Assembly: GCA_029721435.1 (NCBI GenBank) | Contig: CM056583.1 | Coordinates: 71,604,120-71,668,119 of the forward strand | Origin: Gymnothorax reevesii | Lineage: Eukaryota; Chordata; Actinopteri; Anguilliformes; Muraenidae | Direction of reading: 5' to 3' | Length of the DNA: 64,000 nucleotides | Shown here: one piece after another, positions 24,976 to 39,900 of the stretch | How the letters are laid out: every line of letters begins with the position of its first letter | Position numbering within the stretch: the first letter of the stretch is position 1 | Position numbers and translations under genes: made by a program | Notes under the pieces: model-generated | The model's input: only the letters and a program-made list of their open reading frames with translations | What the model was told of the DNA's origin: nothing | Database searches by the model: none

Positions 24976-27900
24976 GTAAGAGCAGAAAGCTGCATTTGAA
25001 AGTGCAGTGCTTTATATAGCTTCATATTTTCCATCTCCTTTGCTGTGAAGGACATTTCACTGAATGTAGCCAGCTAGAAATTTGCATCCCAAACAACAAC
25101 ATGTTGGCATGTCCAATTTCTCATAATTTTTCGATGCATAAAATCATTCTGGAAAAAAAAGAAAAGAAATCTGAATGAATCTCTTCTTGTAGTTACATTG
25201 AGTGGAATTAAAGTAGTGGTTATTAAGAAGATGCCAAGTTAAACCGTCTGCTTTGACTGAATTGTATAAAGCCTTACTTTAATTTACTTCCCCGAAAGAC
25301 ACAGAATTGTCTCATTTTTTCTAAAGAAAACATATTCTCTGATGCAGAACCCTATTCTTCGAGAGACATTTCTTAAAAACACAATACATTCTTGAAAATA
25401 TTTTATTGAAAATACCTTGTATTTGTTTACCCATAACACATCTACAATGCTAAAAAATTTTTTTGCAAAACTTTTTTAAAAACTGGGTGTCTGAAAGATA
25501 TACAGATGGGAGACAAATTAAAGGGAAAAAATGTGAATAAATGCATGACAAACACTGATGCTTCTGTTCATTTTCCCGGCATAGTTTGGGTCCACTCGTC
25601 TCCTTTAAAGGCAGAAGTATCACTGCAAATCAATGAAGAGTCATTCTATGTGATCTCCTTTATATCCCTTGATAAAGCATTCCTATTAGATAAGATTGAT
25701 CTCTTCCAGGATGACAATGGCTCAAGCCCCACAGGGCACTAGGTGAATGGTTTCATGAGTATGAAAGTTATCTGACCTCCAAGTTGTCAAATCTCGAACT
25801 AACTCACATGGTAGATCTTGGAACATGTGGTAGAAGGTACTCTGTCACCATCATGAAAACACCAAATAAGGGAATATCTCTTGGAAGAAAGATACTCAAT
25901 CCCACCGAGTAAAGTTATGCAATTGCAGGCTCTATGACAAAGCATGTTAAAGTTGATCTGGCAGGCTCAGCACAATACTAAGATATTGCTGATCATTCCA
26001 TTAATTTGTCTCCTGTCTGTACATGCCATTAAGCATTCATAAATCAAAGAAATATTGAAATACAGTGTTAGTGTTTTAAAACCAGTACAGAAATGTAATA
26101 TCTGCTCACAGAACAGGTGGAATATTGAGTATGATGTCTGGTGCCAGTTTTATGGGCAGCTACTCAGCGTAATTTTCCTTCATGTTGCTGAAAAAAAGCA
26201 TGAATCTGCCCACGTTGACTGTATGAAAAAACTCAAACTGATTTATGAACATTTGGGACATCAATATCCCAACTTGTAGGAGGCTCGGGATCAGAGATAA
26301 GTTAGTTTTATGTGATTTTTATGTTATAATAAGCAGAGCCCAGGATTTCATGCAGTGAAATGTCTAGTTCTCAACTCTCACTGAGCATATTTGAGTTAAA
26401 TTTGCTGAACAGTTGATTTAATATCAAACATTTTACCGTTTGTCATTGTCAGTCCCTGTGCATGCAATGGGGAAGATTGTAATGGATGAAATAACCTCTT
26501 TTGGTTTCTCGTAAAAGTGTGGACGCATGGCTTCATAATGAAAAAATAAAGGAATAGGTAAATGAAAAATAGGCAAACATGCATTGTATAAAACGAAAAA
26601 ACCATATGGTCAGCAATATAATCAGGACCCTATTAATTCACCTGTCTCTCATGCAGTCTGTTAAATACAGTGGGCTTCAACATTACTGGCACCTCTGACT
26701 GGCAATGCATAAACAATACAAAAAAGTATAAACAATATCATTATAGAGCAACAGAATGTACCAACATGTGTGAAATACTTAATTATTGTTTAGATAGAAA
26801 TAACCAAAACCATGACTATCATTTCATACAAAATAAACTTCAACAAAATCAAGGTTTCATAATAGTTGGCCCTCTTCATTTAGTACTTAGGACAACCGCC
26901 TCTGGTAAGGATACCAGCATGGAGTTTTTCTTGTTATTTTTGACAAGGTTGAGATACGCATTTGGGGTGATTTTGAACCACTCCTCTGAGCAGATCCTTT
27001 CAATGTATGCTTTGAGGTATGCTTTGGGTCATCGTCCTGTTGAAAAGTCCACCGATGCCAAGTCCCAGCCTTCTGGTGGAGGCAACCAGATTATCAGCCA
27101 AAATATCCTGATACTTGGAGGAATTCATAATGCCATCAATCTTTACCAGTGCCCCTGGACCTCTTGAATTCAACCAGCCCCAAAATATGACTGACCCACC
27201 TTCAAATTTCACCGTGGATATGAAGTGCTTATCCTTACATGCATCTCTGTTTCGACGTCAAACATATTGATGCTGCATCTAACTGAAGCGGTCTCATCTG
27301 ACTAAAGCACATTGTTCCAGTCATGATTTAAGTGTTTGGCGAACTCTCTTCCAAAGAGCCTGTGGCTGTGGAGGTGGTGCCTGATGGTACTTTTTGAAAC
27401 ATAGTGACCCCAAGATGCCACCAAGGCTTTCAGTTGCTTTACAGTGATTCTTGGGGATTTTGTTGCTTCTCTCGCTGTCCTCCTCAGTATCCTGGAGGGC
27501 AAAATGCAGTTGCATCCTCTAGCCTTGAGGTTTTCAACAGATTCATATTGGAATTTTTAAATAATTAGCCTGAGAGTGCTCAGTGGCATATTCAATCGTT
27601 TGTGAATCTTCTTGTAGCCATTAACAGATTTATGAAGGTCTATGACCATCTGCCTCTTTTAAGTTGACTGTTATTTTGTTTTAGTCATGGTGTTGGGATA
27701 TCGCATGTGTCTTTACCCCCTTTTTATACCCTAGTAGAACTGTAAGTGAGGTAAAGACGCAATATAGTTCCTTAACTCTTAGATAAAACTTAAATAAGTG
27801 GAATTTAAATACCTGGTGTAATTTTGGTTGATGTTATTTACAATAATCTTTGATGGTGCCATTAATTGTATACTTAAGATATGACGCCTATCAATTAAGG

Positions 27901-30900
27901 TTGCCATGGCACATTGGCTGAATAATGCGCAAATTTGTGCTGAAACACAGATATCCTTGTGGGTGCAGTACAGGCTGGAGAAGCGGGCTTTCGGGGACTA
28001 CACCCATGCAGTCGCGGCTGACCAGACTGTCTAGCTGTAAAACCTTTATTTGGAGGAAATTGAATCAGTAAATTATTTAATTGATTCTATTGGAACATTA
28101 ATATTGTACATTATGTTTCACATGTTGTTATATATAGTTTCTCTATAAATATACTTTGTAGAATTTTTGTGTTGCTTGTGCATTGCCTGTCAGGGGTGGC
28201 AGTAATCTTGGAGGCCACTGTATGTGTACCCTTTTGGCAAGTGTTTGTAAATAAGTACAATTTTGAGCCAACTTCTCAGACAGACAGCCATTTCAGATGA
28301 TGCACCCAAAGGGGGTAAATGATGCCTTTGAACATGAAAAGCACTTAGTCAAGAAAAATTATTGGGTGTTCAAAATTGTGATTTTGTTTGCGGTTGGAAC
28401 AAAAACCAGTGTTCACAGAGGAGCTCTATAGCTGTCATTGAGAGCCACTGATTTATAACGTTCCATTTTCTGAAACTTTTTGCTGTACATCACAGCCTCC
28501 CACACATGGATGGTGGACTGTTTAAGTGAAGTAGTGTTGAACTCATAGAGACATTGATGTAAAAACTGTAGTTTACTGAACTCTATATAAGTTGATTTAA
28601 ACCTTTCTTTTCTCCTTTCTCTCTTTCCATTCAAGGGAGCTAGATGCTTCATATCATTGGTACATTCATTCATTCAACCTTTATTTACAATTCTCCGGGT
28701 AAAGTTGAGGGCAGTCCTCTTCTAGCCGAGATACAGTACATAAGAGATAAAAACTAAATAAATAAAAATTTTAAATATATAAATACAAGCATGAATAAAT
28801 CAAAGAAAACAGTTACAGACTGGAGAAGGCAGGTTTGCAATTAATGTCTTGAATTGTCCATAAGATATGAGTGAGTTTAGCCTAAGGGTTTTTTGAATTG
28901 AGTTCCAGGAGGTGGGGGCGGAAAGCAGACTTACCCAGCTCCGAGCGGATCTTGGGGCTTTGAGCTGGAGATTCTTAGTGGAGCGGGTATGATAGAGACC
29001 TGAATTCCAGTTCAACGGAGTAGAAATGTATGGTGGGAGTTCGCCAATGATAGCTTTATAGATGTACAACACCCATTTCTTGAACGCCTTTCAGGTAGGG
29101 ATGGCCAGCCAATCTTATCATACAGGGTACAATGATGAGTGTTATAGCTAGCATCAGTAGCAAATCTGATGGCAGAATGGTAGACTGTGTCAAGGACCTT
29201 AAGAGAGGAAGGAGTAGCATTCCTATAAATTACATCACCATAATCCAGAATGAGCATAAAAACAGTTTCGACAATCCTTTTTCTGCACGAAATGGGAAAG
29301 CTTGCTTTGATTCCATAAAGGAGGCCAACCTTTTGCCTTAGTTGTTTAGCGAGATGGTCAATATGGCAAGAGAACTTTAGTTTCTCATCAAACCATATTC
29401 CTAGATACTTGTATGCAGGTACCTGTTCAATCTTTAAACCATTCATTGTACTTATGTGCAAGCTGCTAGGGTCAATGGTCTTTGCTCTAGAAAACAACAT
29501 GAATTTATTTTGCTAGCATTTAGCACCAATTTAAGTTCAGATAACGCCCCCTGTAGAGCATTGAATGATTGTTGCAGATTGTCAATAGCAAGCTTGATAG
29601 AATCAGCAGTACAGTATAATATGGTGTTGTCAGCATAGAGATGGACATGACAGTTACTGAGAGAGGAAGCTATATCATTAATGTTGATGGTGAAAAGTAC
29701 TGATCCTAGTCCAGAGCCTTGTGGGACACCTTTAGTCAGGGGCAGGAAGCTGGATTTGACATCCTCTGATTTTACACATTGAAACCTCTCAGACAGATAA
29801 CTTTGAAACCAACTAATGGTATTACAATCAAAACCAATGGTTTTTAGTTTTTGTATGAGCAGTGCATGATCAACTGTATCAAATGCTATTGTTTCTCTCT
29901 ATCTATAGCAAATAGATATAGGCGTCGCGTCTTCACTTTTTATTTCGCGTTCAGACGAGCGTTCTCGGGAGGCAATCTGTGTGCATACGGTGACGCAAAA
30001 AGTGTGTAGAAATCGATTGGGTATGCATGCCAGATGGCTTGGTGGTGCTGTGATACACTAACACAAACGCCGCCATGCCTACGCGCATACATAGAATCTT
30101 CCTTCTTCTCGTCACTGTGCCGCAAAATCACAAAATATGGCTACCGGTAACAAGAAGAACTCTGTTCGCCAATAGCATGTGTACAGATTCTGTACATTTG
30201 TAGTAACGATTCCTATACATTTATTATGGCTGCCAGAGTAGCCTAAAGGTCCGAAGCATGGATGTAATCCGACATTTTTGTTTACTGCGTGACGTAAACG
30301 CCTACGCGACGTGAGCAGAACAGCAGATCTGAGCCAGTTTTGTGTCTTGGCCAGTTTAGACGGAAACGCTACGCTGGAGCGTATTCAAGTTTTCCACCTT
30401 CGAGGGTGGTTTGAGATTTTTGCGTCTTCAAGCCCCAAAAACGCCGTCACCATATAAACAAAAGGCACTTCCGTTAATATATTTTGTAGTCTTTACTCGC
30501 AAGCGTCTTCGTGTTAACTGGGCCTCAGTACACCCTGTGCTGTTAGCAATAGCACTTTAAGGGAATAATAAGCTAATCAATCAATTACCAGGAACTACCC
30601 ACAAAACTCCTAGAGCCAATTAAACAGACATGCAGGTTGTGACAGAAGTCTAAGTGGAAACCAAGATTTGTAAATGTAGTTGGACATTGAGCACAGTTGT
30701 AATCCGGACAAAGCAGAGGTTCAAAGTAAAGATAAAAGCGTATAGGGCAGGGGTAGCAAGCCCTGGTTCTGGAGAGCCACAGGGTGTGCTGAGTTTGGTT
30801 TTCTCCACCCTATTGAAATCTAAGACACCAGGTGAGATGAGATAAGTGTGTAATGAACTGCTTTCATTCATCAATTAAGTGCAGAGTACCGTCAAAAACC

Positions 30901-33900
30901 AGCAGACACTCCGGCCCTCCAGGTCCGGTGTTGATGACCACTGGTCTAGATGGTCTTTTCCAGTGGAGCTCCTGAGATCCACAGCACTAAGTGCCCTCAG
31001 GACCTCGCTAACTGTGACAGAAGTTAAGGAGAACTGGGCACCAAGAAGTGGGGTGTCTGCCTGGTCCTTACTGAGAGAGAGGGTGCATTTCTGTTCCTTG
31101 ATTATGTTTTGTTGCCCATTCAAGTTAACCTCAGAAATGTGGCTGGCTACAGCAAAGTGTTTATTAAAAGCTGAGCAAATGTCAGCGAGGTCTTGTAGTC
31201 GGCAGTTTTGAGACATAATGGAGGAAGGAGCAGAAACAGTTGAGTTACAGTTAGGCCTGTGACTAAAACCCGGGTACCCGGGTCCCACCCGAAAGGTTCG
31301 GGTCCCAGGAAGAAAATTGTGATACCCGTTTCCCAAAAATTAGTACATTGATTGTGCACACAATAAAATGATGGATAATAATTCATGGCATCACCCAGAC
31401 ATTCGCTAATAACATACATTATTTATTCCTGTAGCTCACAACTGTCATGCACCAACTATTAGTTGATCAACTTACTTGAATGGGAAACAGATGGAGAATA
31501 AATCAGAAGAAATTTGGAGATTTTATATAAGGAGGTATTAATCCCTACCTCCTTAGTCTAGTCAGCTCACGCTCGCTAGCTGCCTTTTCGGTCTCATAGG
31601 CGTCATGGTTTTTTTTTTTTTTTTTTCTTTTCAACAGTAATGATGATGCATTTTGATGGTATTGATACAAATTACATTATATATTTATTGTCGCTATGAT
31701 TGATAGTCCCCGTTGATGGTACTAGTAATGATGAATACAGTGATTCGGTATTCGGTAACGATTGAAGTTGATGGAATAATTATCAAATGATGATGAAAAT
31801 GAGGAAATGGGAAATTCAGGGATGCAGATATGATTTTGAGGTTTGACGATGGGATTGTTATGATGGTATAATGTAATACTTATTAATGATAATAATGACA
31901 TCAGTCGGACATCCATACACTTTGATATAGTGAATGAATTTGGAAAATAGGCTACATTTGGAAAGTAAAATATTGTTTTTGTAAAATACCTGATCAGTCC
32001 ATCAGGGACTAGACACGTTCTCTGTGTGTGTAAGTACGTGTGCGACTTTGAAGTTATATTGGATGGACATTGACATGCTTGAGCTGTGAAGTTTGTTTAC
32101 GAATTGATTCCTCTAGCCTACACTGTCGATCACAATGTGATTTACAAGATTCGAACTTGGACATTATTCATACTTGACAATGAAATACTTATCACCTCGA
32201 ACAAGCTTTTTGTTTAAGTTATCTTTCTGTTTCTCGGTCTTTCTTTCTTTCGTGATCATAAAGTTTTTGAAACTTTGAGGTAAACAATGAACACAGACAT
32301 GCATGCCTCATAGACGCAAGACACTGGCATATTTTCTTCACTCTCTATCTTTACTCTGTCTTGTCTCAACAATTTCCTCCACCTGTTTTTTTTTTCTGCC
32401 CATGGTTTATTTCAACTGTCAGTCACGAAAGAAGTGTCATATGGAGACTGCTTTTCATCTAGACTTTATTCTCGGGGCAGTGGGCTAGTAGAGGTCTAGA
32501 TCAAAAATACCAGCTTTTATTTCGTTTAAGCAGGGCCGGCGTTTGCCTTGAAGATTCGGAGGCAAAGATCCATCCATTTATTGACAAAAATTAGTCCTGG
32601 CTAGCTCTCAATGGTTTTCCTTCATTAACACATTTTCCAATTTAATAATAATCTAGTGACAATTGAAGACAAGGCTTCTCTCCCCCATGCAAACCAACAG
32701 TGACAATAATAATTGGTCGGCATGGTGGCACAGTGGTTAGCACTGCTGCCTCACAGCAAGAAGGTCGTGGGTTGGAATCTGGCCTGGGGCCTTTCTGTGT
32801 GGAGTTTGCATGTTCTCCCCGTGTTCGCGGGTTTCCTCCGGGTGCTCCAGTTTCCCCCACCCACAAAAACATGCCCCATAGGAACACTCCAACCAGTACC
32901 CCTGACCAAGGAACTGGCTTTAGAACTGGAGTTGGTCCCCGGGCGCTGCTCTGTGGCTGCCCACTGCTCCTAACTATAGGATGGGTCAAATGCAGAGGAC
33001 AAATTACCCCATGGGGTTCAATAAAGTATATTATTATTATTATTATTATAATGGGCTACATTCAGTGCAGAAGAATAATTTAATTATAATAGGTCTATGC
33101 ACTGGCACTCAGCAACATTAATTTTTTTTTTTCCAGTGAGAGCGGCATTTCAGAACTCTTTTGCGAATGAAGGTAATTTCGGCGACAAGTACGTACACCT
33201 TTTTTTGAAGCACAGTCACGCAATTTTCTGTAAAAAATAGACAGCTCTCCGATTGGAAAATGAAAACGTACGACACCACGTTCTTGTCACCAGAACCTTC
33301 ATTTGCTGAAGAGTTCTGAAATGCCGCTCTCGCTGGAAAAAAGTTACCGTCACTGAGTGCCAGTGCATAGAACTAATTATAATTAAATTATTTTTCTGTA
33401 CTGAATATAGATTATTATTTTGTTGCTGTTAGATGGCATGGGGGAGAGGTCGTGTCTTCAATTGCCACTTGATTATTGAATAATGTGTTAATAAAGGAGA
33501 GCCATCTAGAACTAGCCAGGACTAATTGTTGTCAAAAAGGGATAGATATTTGCCCTTGCCTGATTTTTCAGGTGTAGGACCGCCCCTGCGGTGATTTTTG
33601 GGTACTTGGGTACCCGCCCTGAAAAAAATTCCTGAAAATCCCAGGCCTAGTTGCAGCTGATGAATTTAAAAGCTTTCCAGAAAAGTGTGGGATTTGAATA
33701 GGAGCTGGATAGCAAGTTGAGATGATAGGCAGATTTAGCTTGTCTCAACATAGATTTACATTTATTTCGGATCTGCCTGAAATTGGCCCAATCAGAGGCA
33801 GTTTTTGTGCGCCTGGCTATGGTCCAAGCTTTATTTCTGGATTGAAATAAGGTAGACAATTCAGACGCTAACCAGGGGTTGTTTCTGTCCTTTATCCTGA

Positions 33901-36900
33901 ACTTCTTAAGGGGGGCATGAGTATTTGCAACAGAGAGGAAGGTTTCAATAAAAAAGTCTAAGGCTATCTTAATATAATTGATTTCAGAGGTGCGGTGAAT
34001 ATTGCTACTATACAGGTAGAAGTAATTTAATGCATTGTTCATATATGTTGTAGGATAAAGCCCACCCTTCTTTTCTTTGAAACCTATGTAAGCTTCTTTA
34101 TCTAGAAAAATCTCTGAAGTTTGGTACAAAACTGTTTCCTTACTGGCTGTAATAAATCCATCCAAGAAAATCTCAGCTGTTTGTCATAATTGCTCATATC
34201 ATCAATTCCATCATTCTTTGATTTGAGGAAATTTCAACATGTTGATGTACAGTATACATACTCCGGAAAAAGAACACAATATGTTACCAAGAACAATTAC
34301 AGATTGTAACATTATATTACATTTTCATAAATGCTGTGACATGAAGTTACAACATTATAAGTCCATTTTAAGTATATACAACGCCAATTCTGAAATAGTT
34401 GGGACAAAGTGTAAATTGTGAATAAAATCAAAATGCAATGACTGTCAGATCACATGAGCCAATATGTTAATTACAATAGAACATGGATAACATTTCAAAT
34501 GTTGAAACTGAGACATTTTGCATTATTATCCACAAAATGAGCTTATTTAAAATTTTCTGGCTGCAAAGTTGAGACACAGGCAAAAAGGGCTGAAAAAGCA
34601 ATTCATATATAGGAGAATCAGCTGAAAGATCAATTAGAAAATAATTAAGTTAACTGGCATCAGGTGTGTAACATGATTGGCTATAAAATGGATGTCTTAG
34701 AGAGGCTGAGTCTCTCAGAAGTAAAGATGGCCAGAGGCTCTCCAACCTGTGAAGGCTTGCGTAAAAAAATTGTTGAATACTTTAAAAACAATAATCCTCA
34801 GCGTCAAATCTCATCATCGACAGTGCATAACATCAAAAGATTCAGAGTAACGGGAAAAATCTCTGTGTGTAAGGGACAAGCCCGAAGACCTTTACTGGAT
34901 GCCCGTGATCTTCGGGCCCTGAGACGTCACTGCATCACTCACCGGCATGATTCTGTCATTGACATTACTAAATGGGCCCAGGAATACTTCAAGAAACCAC
35001 TGTCTGAAAACACAGTCTGCCGTGCCATTCACAGATGTCACCTAAAACTCTATCGTGCAAAAAGGAAGCCATTGTTGAGTATGATCCAGAAGCGCCGCCG
35101 TGTTCTGTGGGCCAATGCTCATTTAAAATGGACTGTAGCAAAGTGTCCTGTGGTCAGACGAGTTCAAAATTGACATTCTTGTTGGAAATCATGGGCATTG
35201 TGTCCTCCGTGCTAAAGAGGAGAAACACCACGCCTCCTGTTATCAGCGTTCAGTGTAAAAGCCAGCATCTCTGATGGAATGGAGATGCATTAGTGTATAT
35301 GGTGTGGGACACTTGCATGTTTTAAAAAGCACCATGAATGCTGAGATTATATAAAGGTTTTAAAGCGACATATGCTCCCCTGCAGATGACATCTATTCCA
35401 GGGAAGGCCTTGTGTATTTCAGCAGGACAATGCAAAACCACATACTGCAGCTATTACAACAGCATGGCTTCGTAGTAGAAGAGTCTGTCCGCTGAATTGG
35501 CCTGCCTTCAGTCCTGATCTCTCACCAATTGAGAACATTTGGCGCATAATTACACAAAAAGTCCGTCAAAGGAGGCCCAAAACTCTCAAGCAGCTCTCCT
35601 GTATTAATCAAGAGTGGGATCAAGTTCCAATGGCTAAACTCAAGAATCTTGGCTCCTCAATGCCCAGACGCCTCCACTCTGTGTTAAAAAGAAGAGGGGG
35701 AGGGATGCTACACCATGGAAAACAGGAAGCCATCAAATTTGAAATGAGCTCATTTTGTGGATAAAATTGTAATATTTCTCAGTTTCAACATTTGCAATGT
35801 TATCTCTGTTCTATTGTGAATAAAATACTGGCTGGTGTGATTTGAAAGTCCCTGCGTTTTGATTTTATTCACTTTGTCCCTACTATTTTGGAATTGGAGT
35901 TGTAATCATTCAATGGCCTGGATTGCTGAATGGCAGCGGCATGCCGTCAGATGTTCAGAAGGCCTTCAGTAACCTGACTCTTACCTCTCGATTGTGCTCA
36001 AGCTGTTCTTGTTCAAGTTCGCCTTATTAACATTTATCGACTGAACAACCAAGAACAATCCATGGCCTATAATAAGAAATAATAATAAAAAACTGAATGC
36101 CTATTACCTACATTTATATAATTGATATGGCACTGTAATGACGGCAGCAGCAACATGAAATGCAAAAAAATCCTAAACCTCTGCAGTCTTTGCAGCATTT
36201 ATTTTCACTATCACTCAGCTGTGCAGCATGCCCAACAACGCCCTTTAGCGAAACCACATTTAGAATATAGAACAGATTCTCGTGGAGAATTGCTTAATGA
36301 GCCTTGTAAACTAAGCAAATCTGTCCTGTTTCACAAGCTAAAGAGGGCAGAAATTATAAAGGCATAATCATATTTTGCATCATCATTTTCGTATGATAGA
36401 AAACGCCTCATAATTTTGTGGTGGATTGTATAACAATGCTATCAAAAAAAAATTATACTGTCATCGTACCTATAGTCTGGGCAACAGTTACTGATCAGGA
36501 AAAGTAAACTGCCAAGAGGTTTGTGTTAAAGAGCGTTGAATAGTGAGGTTTCTGAAGGCCTTTGTTACTGCCGACGGACCGTCACTGCTGAATGGTAATT
36601 TTTTACCGAGAATTCAGTGTGAAATCCTATAACCTCTGTTTCTGTAATTACCAGTTAGGGTCTAACAGAAATGCGGGGGAGGAACTTCTAGCAGCAACTC
36701 ACTCATCAAAGTGTTTTTTGGAAAAAGGAATTTCACAAGAACATACTGTTGTATTTCAGGAACTTATGAAGTTTTTAATGGAACTTGTTTTTCAACTTAC
36801 AGTAGTTTGATTTGTGTATCATCTTGAATTTAATTGGTGATATTGAAAAAATAGTTTGAAAGCAACGGAAACAAACAAACAAAAAAGCCATTGCATAGTT

Positions 36901-39900
36901 AAGAGCAAAAAAGTCTGTTTGTTGCAGTTTTACCGCCATGTTTATGCATCTGCATAGGGTAGAAACTGGAAGTGGATGTTGCCAAAATCAGAAGTTGTAA
37001 AAACAAATTTTTGTTTCATTTTTTCAGAATACTTCAACTCAAGTTTGCATTTGTTGGTATTTGAAAGTTTTATACCAGCAGGGATGGGTTCATATAGTCT
37101 CTAATGTAATGCACATTCATACTGTATGTACATGCCACTGTTTAAGAACATCTTTTCTTTTCACAAACAAAACAATAACATTTAGAGTAAAAGAAGTACA
37201 AAAAGCAGTTGGTTGTTGTTGATCACATGAATTAAACAGCATTAAGCACCACAGTGGAGCTGAAGAAAGTATTCTTAGATAAGACTTGACTTATAGAGCA
37301 TTCATAAACTACAAGCTACTTCCAAATGTTTGTTACAACTGTCCCCCCACCGCAACTTAGTCTGGGACATTTTGCGCGGGTAACTATCACCCCATTTGCA
37401 AACAAGTTGGGATGCGCAACAAATCATTAAAACCCTCTGTTTAGCTGAAAATAGTACTAAGACAGCACATGAAATGTTGAAACTGATAAATTTTATTGTT
37501 TTTGAGACATATCCACTTAGTTTGAATTTGTTGCCTGCAACAACTTCAAAAAAGCAGGGACAGGTTTATGAAAGGCAGGAAAATGATGCCAACAATATGT
37601 TTGGTGGAATGTTTCACAACTAGGTTAATTGGCAACAGTAGAATGAAAAAAATTTTCCCAGAAGTAACGATTGCGTGAGCTTTACCACTTTGTTGAAGAC
37701 TGCATGGGCAAATAGTTTTACTACTTAAGAAAAATGTTTCTCAATGTAAAATTGGAAAGAATTTTGGGATTTTATTCTCCAAGCTACAGAATAGCATAAA
37801 ATGATTCAGAGCATTGGGGTCATTTCTGTGCGTAAGGGACAGGGACTAATACTGAATGGGTGTGATCTTTAGGCTTTTAGGTAGCACTGCATTAGAAACA
37901 GATGGGATTCTGTTGTGAAAATCATTGAATGGGCTGAGGAACCATTTCAGTAAACCATTTTCAGTGGACACAGTTTGTTGCTGCACCCACAATTGCAATT
38001 AAAAACCTGGCCATGTAAAGATTAAACCATATATAAACGCTGCCGCATTCTCTTGGCTCAAGTTCATTCAATATGAACTGAGGAGAAGCGGACAACTGTC
38101 CTGTGATCAGACCAATCAAAACCTGAAATTCTTTTTGGAAATCATGGATGCCATATCCTCTGCTTTAAGAGAAGAAGGACCATCTAGGCCCCTTATCAGT
38201 GCAAATTCAAAAGCCAGCATTCATGGCGGTGCTTCAGTGCGCATCGCATCGGTAACTTGCAAAACTGAGAAGACACTATTAATGCTGAACAACATACAGA
38301 GGTTTTGGACCAACATGTTCTGCTATCTAGATGTCTTTTTCAGGAGAAGTCTTGCTTATTTCAGCAAGAAAATGCCAAACGCCACATTCTGCAAGTGTTT
38401 AAACAATGTGAATCCATAGTAAAACAGTTTGGGTACTACACTGGCCTGCCTGCAGTCTAGACCTGTCACCCATGGAAAATATGAACGTATGAAACCCACT
38501 GAAAATATTTGGTGTGTTATGAAAGGAAAAATTTTACAAAGGAGGCCATTGAGCAGCTACAATCCTTTTAAGCAAGAATGGGAAACCATGTTGCTTTTGA
38601 ATCTACAGTGTTTTATCTCCTCAGATTCCAAATGCTAATAGAATGTTGTTAAAAGAAGAAGTGATGCGATGCAAAACAGTGGTAACCATGCTCCTGTCTC
38701 AACTTCTGAAACGTGTTGTTTGCATCAAATTCAAATTGAGTTTTATTTTTTCAAAATACAATGACATTTTTCAGTTTCAACATGTGATATATTGTTTCTG
38801 CACTATTTTCAATTAAATATAGAGTTTAAATGAGTTGTAAATCATTGCATACTGTTTTTATTTACATTTTACAAAGTGTCTCAGTTTTTTTTGGAAATGG
38901 GGTTGTATTTAGCAAGGTGGCTACAGGCAAGATTTGATTGTCCTAGTAAAGCTAAAACATAAGAAGCGCACACCTAATACTGTGAGGTGCAGACTCTGAG
39001 ATTCAAGAATTAAAAAGAATAAAATGGTCACACACTCAAATACCATGCAGTTTATTATCACCAACATTTCACTAGACAAGCTTGTTTGGAAGCCAGCTTG
39101 TCTGGTGAAACATTGGTGATATTGAAGTACATGGTGTTTATTCTCGTAAACCTAAAACTTTTTTTTTCTGGAAGAATGTGCTCTATTCAACCATGCTGAC
39201 AGAATTCATAATGTCATGCAAACCTCGGGATTCCCCTCAGGGTTCAGACTTATCCGGACGTCTAGAGACAAGAAATTCTATTTCAACGAAATGTGGCTCA
39301 TCAATTCAACAAACAGAGTGTTTTATGAAATGATGGAAGTATCCTATCTTCCTTTATGGAAGCACTGTACAGGAACTGTAGGTCTGAGGGGCTTGTACAT
39401 GTGTGAATTTCAATGACTTTTTGACCCCTAGTGCCTGTAGACTAGCTACAAGATTAGTCAAATGGCTATTTTTTATTTCTTTTTTTTTTAAATGAAGCAC
39501 TGTTAATTTGAGTTTTGTCAATAAAACAAAGGATAGATTATACAATGAGAATACACTTTCTTAGCAAGAATTATTTCAATGCACACAGTTAAAATGTCAC
39601 CAGAACTGGTTACCTAAGACTTGGTTGACAATATTGCTCAATGTTACATGCATTATTATAGGGCCGAGTGGCTATTCCTGCTTTCTTAATATTGTTTAGT
39701 GAAATCATTCTGTAACATAACTACCCTACAATTTTATTGGACTTTGGTTATAAAATGAATTTCATTCAAATTGGTTTTGTTTCCCACAGGGTGGCCCTTT
39801 GGAAGTTTGGTGTGCAAAATGAGTGGGATGGTCCAAGGAATCTCAGTGTCAGCGTCAGTATTCACTCTGGTTGCAATAGCTGTTGACAGGTGAATTCCTT

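Larger units (their letters stand above)
31252..33649. mobile_element. hAT-like element splitting the LINE (2.4 kb)
   Basis: Ends are TAGGCCTGTGACTAAAACCC and, reverse complemented, TAGGCCTGGGATTTTCAGGA. Both sides also contain GGGTACCC-type motifs. Flanking octamers GTTACAGT (31244-31251) and GTTGCAGC (33650-33657) match at 6 of 8 positions, as expected for an old hAT target duplication. Removing it joins LINE reading KFISCN to [11 protein letters not shown]. No transposase is seen, so it is non-autonomous. Confidence 0.7.

Noticed and set aside
27950..28040. Possible exon with open frame reading [18 protein letters not shown]
   Set aside because: It lies inside the Tc1 element boundaries, has a stop soon after, and matches no family I can name.
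29940..30520. CpG-rich stretch as a promoter or CpG island of a separate gene
   Set aside because: It is inside the interrupted LINE, no exon follows in either direction, and it more likely belongs to an unidentified insert.
32700..33083. Plus-strand ORF of 127 codons
   Set aside because: It is a shadow frame through the tRNA-like SINE, not a gene.
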